Below are positions 60,576 to 64,000 of a stretch of 64,000 nt of DNA, piece after piece (position 1 is the stretch's first letter; the number at the start of each line of letters is the position of its first letter). A program made the translations under genes and the position numbers. The stretch lies in NCBI RefSeq assembly GCF_000003855.2, contig NW_003101653.1:389000-452999 (forward strand), written 5' to 3'. Under the pieces are notes generated by a model, which did not search any database, was not told where the DNA came from, and saw nothing but the letters and a program-made list of their open reading frames with translations. The stretch is from Blastomyces gilchristii SLH14081. Taxonomy: Eukaryota > Ascomycota > Eurotiomycetes > Onygenales > Ajellomycetaceae.

Positions 60576-62638
60576 ATCTGATCTCACTCTCTGAAGAAAA
60601 CTTCACATTATTCTCTAGAGTATATACATCTCTATCTCAGCAGAAATCTGAGATTTCTAAATCTGCTGTATATTTTAATATAAGCTCTTTAATTACTCTG
60701 TCATCACTGCAGCCTCTACACATCTACATCTATTATAGAGATAGAGAGATTAAGATCAGAGATTCTTCAAGATATAAGATAAATATATTATCTGAATTTC
60801 ACAGCTTTATCTGTATTCTTGAACAGAAATTTCATCTTAATCTGAGCCAGTATAATACTCACAAGATATAAGTAATATACACTGTCAATCTTCTTGAAGA
60901 CATCTCTGTGATTACTTAAGTTATTAAGAAGAGAGAGCTTGAGTGTACTGATACTGTAATGACTTAAAAAGAATTCAAGAACTTTCTACTGAATTAAATT
61001 AAAGATTATTATAACTGCAGCTTCACAGCAGTGCAGCAGTTCAACTCATTATATTAATAAGATAATGAGAATTCTTTCAATTTCAATATAAGATTTGAAG
61101 AATATTGAGAGAAATTGACTGATAATTTAAATCAATTAAAAACACAGCTTTATCTTATAAAGCTGACTCATAAGATATGAATAATAATATTATAGTATCA
61201 GAGTTTATTAATTAATTGCACTGAGCTTGTCAATCTGACTTCTCAGATCTATTTGAATAATTAATTCTCTGAGAAAAAGATTAATAAAATATCTTCTAAG
61301 TAATTAATAATGAGATCTAAACAGTGCTATGACAGCTTCAGTGTAAAGAAAGTAAAGAAGAATTTCAAGTATTCTGATTCTTCACTCACTGTGAAGAAAT
61401 ATTAAAAAAGATTTGATAAAGATCTCTATTTTAACTGTGAAGCTGATAATCACTATACTAGTAATTATAAGAAGTTAAAGAAGAGAAGAAACTGAGAAGA
61501 TATCTTCTCAAAGTTAACTTCTCTTCTAACAAATGTATCTGTGAAAGATAAAGAAGAGAAAGAAATAAAGAATTGATAATTCTCATATCTTTAAGTTTAT
61601 ATTACAATTACAATGAATACTCTGAATGAGAAGATATCAGTGAGATACTTACTCAACTTCAGAATGAATACTAACTTCATATTCTATTTCTTTTCTCTGA
61701 TGAAGAGTTGAAAGAAGATAGACTTATTAGATTATATGAAATTTATCAATAAAATGAAATGTTATTATTTTAATATAATTCAAGTGAAGTATGTAATTAC
61801 AGACTTAGAAGAAATCTTCAAGAAGAGCAGTCTGCTTCTTTATATAGTAAATATTATAGATGAGAATATTATTCTAGATCTTCTGTGATTAAGAGAAAAC
61901 AATTCTCTCATTGACTGAGTCACTCAGATGTAGCAGTACTCTCTCACTAATGAAGAGACAGTAATAGAGAAATCTGAAGAGTTTTATCAGAAGAATCTTG
62001 AGAAAAAGATAGAGTCAATATACTATGTAATAAGTGACTTAGACTTAAAGATAAATGAAGAAGTTATTACTCTCACTGCAAGATTAGCAGTAGTATCTGT
62101 TATTAAAGACAGATATACATGATGTCTCTTTACAGATTATAAGAATATCTTTTCAGAAAGAGAAGTAGTGAAGTTTTCTAATATTAAGATATAATATAAG
62201 ATTTATCTTGAAGATAGTGTAATAATACTGTACAGATCTCTTTATAACTTATCTATAAAGAAATTGAATATTCTGTGTAAATATCTTAAGAAAGTGTAAT
62301 CAAAGAACTGAATACACTTATCAAAGAGTCTGACAGAGATATCTATACTCTTTATACTTAAGAAGAATAATAGACTATATCTATGTATAGACTACAGAGA
62401 TCTTAATAAGATAACAGTTAAGAATTACTATTCATTACTATTAAATGAATAAGATGATTTAATTGATTATCTGAAGCAAAGATGTTTTCAAAGATTGATA
62501 TATAAGATATCTATTATAGAATCAGAGTTAATAAAGATAATATTTAAAAAACAGCTTTATGTATCAAGTATAGTAATTTTGAATATCTTGTTTTATCTTT
62601 TAATCTTTGTAATGCTTCAGCTATCTGTCAGATCTATA

Positions 62639-63144
62639 TAGACTGGCCGCCGGGACCATGAATTTCATGTTTAGTTTCATTTGATCTGGTCCTATACATT
62701 TCTTGGCGTGAATCCCGCTGGGACTGGCTATCAAAAAAACATGTAAAGTGACTATATATCAGATCTTAAAATGGAACCATAACTTGAAAAAAATAAGAAA
62801 GTGGTTTCATTTGATTTCATTTAGTCTCATTCTTGGCATAAAGTTACTATTTTTAGACATTTTAAGGTTTTTTTTAGACTATTTTTAATTTTTTAAAAAG
62901 TAACACTTTTTGATAACACTCAAATGAGATTTAAAGTCATTTAAAGCAATAAAAATAATTTAAATTGAGAAGTGAAAATCATGGTCTCATTTGAAAAATG
63001 TGACAAGAGTAGACAGTAAGTCTCACTGGGACAGTATGAGACTACTATCTAATGTTAAAACCGTGTAATGGGATCAGTCGAATTGATAATAAGACTATCA
63101 AAAAATCTGGTCCTGGTCTCAGACACGGTCACACGGTCAGTCTA
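62639..63144 (-). mobile_element. 506-bp-family element, copy 5
   Basis: Starts TAGACTGGCCGCCGGGACC and ends CGGTCAGTCTA, with a perfect 8-bp duplication GATCTATA (62631-62638 and 63145-63152). It splits the reverse transcriptase region of D between the RDLN block and the catalytic YLNN block. Confidence 0.95.
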
Positions 63145-64000
63145 GATCTATATAAATAAGACACTGCAGAGCCTTGTTAATGTCTTCTGTATAGTATACT
63201 TAAACAATATTCTAATCTTCTCAAAAATGAAGAAAGAACATGATATTCATGTTTGAGAAGTATTGAGTTACTTGAGACAGTACTAACTTTATACAAATAC
63301 TGAAAAATGCTTATTCTACATACAGAAGATTGATTTCTTAGATTATATTATTGAGATGAATGACATTTCAATGAACAGAAGTCAGATCTCTGTCATTCAG
63401 AACTGACTGATACTGCAGATATATCATGAGATGCAGATATTTCTAGAATTTATAAATTTCTACAGATAATTCATCTATATATATTCACAGATTACTGCCT
63501 CTCTTACAGATATATTAAAGAAAAGTGTGAAAGACAGAAAAATAAGACTGTTTACTCTCACTTAAGACATCATACAGATGTTTACAGAATTAAAACAAGC
63601 TTTTACAGATATTACAATACTGAATCACTTTAACTCTGACTTACTCAGTCAGTGTAAGACTGATATATCTGAGAATAAAATCTATGAAATCTTTTCACAG
63701 TTAACACTGAAGATCTTTCAATATTGAAAAAAGTAGAGAATAATAAACTCTGAGAATACAGACAATGAAATGTCTGTAAGAGAAGACTTTTTCACAGAGT
63801 CTATAAGATACTGTAAATAGAGATTAGTGATCTTCTTCTTCAAGAAGTTATTACTCACATAGAGAAGATATAATACTCATGATTAAGAGATATTAGTAAT
63901 TGTCAAATTCTTTAAGATCTGATGACATTATCTTCAGAATAGTAAGTACTCAGTGTAAGTTCTCACTGATTATACAAATCTGCATTACTTTTTGACAATA

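Larger units (their letters stand above)
59443..64000 (+). mobile_element. Second Ty3/gypsy family, retrotransposon D (partial; runs off the right edge)
   Basis: Probable 5' LTR begins TGTCACGCTCCCGGCCGCGC at 59443, with about 50 GC-rich bases that have escaped mutation. Plus-strand remnants: gag at about 60584-61560 with a Cys-knuckle trace (FNCEADNHYTSN, about 61430); a protease region; reverse transcriptase at about 62330-62640 (LCIDYRDLNKITVKN) continuing after an inserted 506-bp element at about 63150-63330 (YLNNILIFSK, where the family has DD); then a connection/RNase H region (LTDILKKSVK, ILNHFNSDL) to the window end. The RT differs clearly from that of A/B/C, so this is another lineage. 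Heavily mutated and non-functional here. The first LTR's inner boundary is not determined. Confidence 0.85.

Noticed and set aside
60515..60871. 118-codon plus-strand open frame
   Set aside because: It starts in the 506-bp element and ends in gag remnants of D; an artefact of the insertion.
1..64000. tRNA, rRNA or other structured RNA genes
   Set aside because: I scanned for tRNA T-loop-like (GGTTCRANYCC) and box A patterns and found no credible candidate; a covariance-model search would be needed to be sure.

Overview
The window comes from a filamentous ascomycete. Short spliceosomal introns (55-110 nt, GTA/GTG donors, CTAAC-type branch sites), a fungal-type carboxypeptidase Y, cytochrome c peroxidase, SBDS/SDO1 and ribosomal protein S18, and a sharp switch to a very AT-rich, mutation-ridden repeat block point to an Eurotiomycete. 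I infer order Onygenales, family Ajellomycetaceae (Blastomyces/Histoplasma-like); this rests on protein resemblance and genome style, not on a search.

The window has two halves. Positions 1 to about 35.3 kb are gene-bearing DNA of ordinary composition. In order they hold cytochrome c peroxidase (+), an uncharacterised probably nuclear protein (-), a secreted DUF4360-type protein (-), a 752-bp inverted-repeat transposon, a decayed glutamate decarboxylase gene (-), a low-complexity Ala/Arg/Glu-rich protein (-), a small conserved fungal protein (+), SDO1 (-), vacuolar carboxypeptidase Y (+), ribosomal protein S18 (-) and a large conserved fungal protein of unknown function (-). Two otherwise well-conserved genes (cytochrome c peroxidase and the DUF4360 gene) each carry an apparent one-base frameshift, and the glutamate decarboxylase copy has in-frame stops, a small deletion and a lost C-terminus.

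From about 35.3 kb to the right edge there is no host gene. I can account for this stretch as one nested transposon stack. Two copies (X1, X2) of a long element ending in TAGACTG are split by Ty3/gypsy retrotransposons: A inside X1, C inside X1, X2 inside C, B inside X2, and a second gypsy family (D) cutting the far end of X2. Five copies of a 505-506 bp non-autonomous element, each with 8-bp target-site duplications, sit inside A, C and D and share termini with X. All coding regions are wrecked by C-to-T-type mutation. Its signature is odd: CG, CC and GG are nearly absent while CA and TG remain abundant, unlike textbook CpA-directed RIP.

The host genes are unrelated housekeeping or secreted functions with no operon logic. 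The notable system here is the X/506-bp transposon family and the mutational process acting on the stack.
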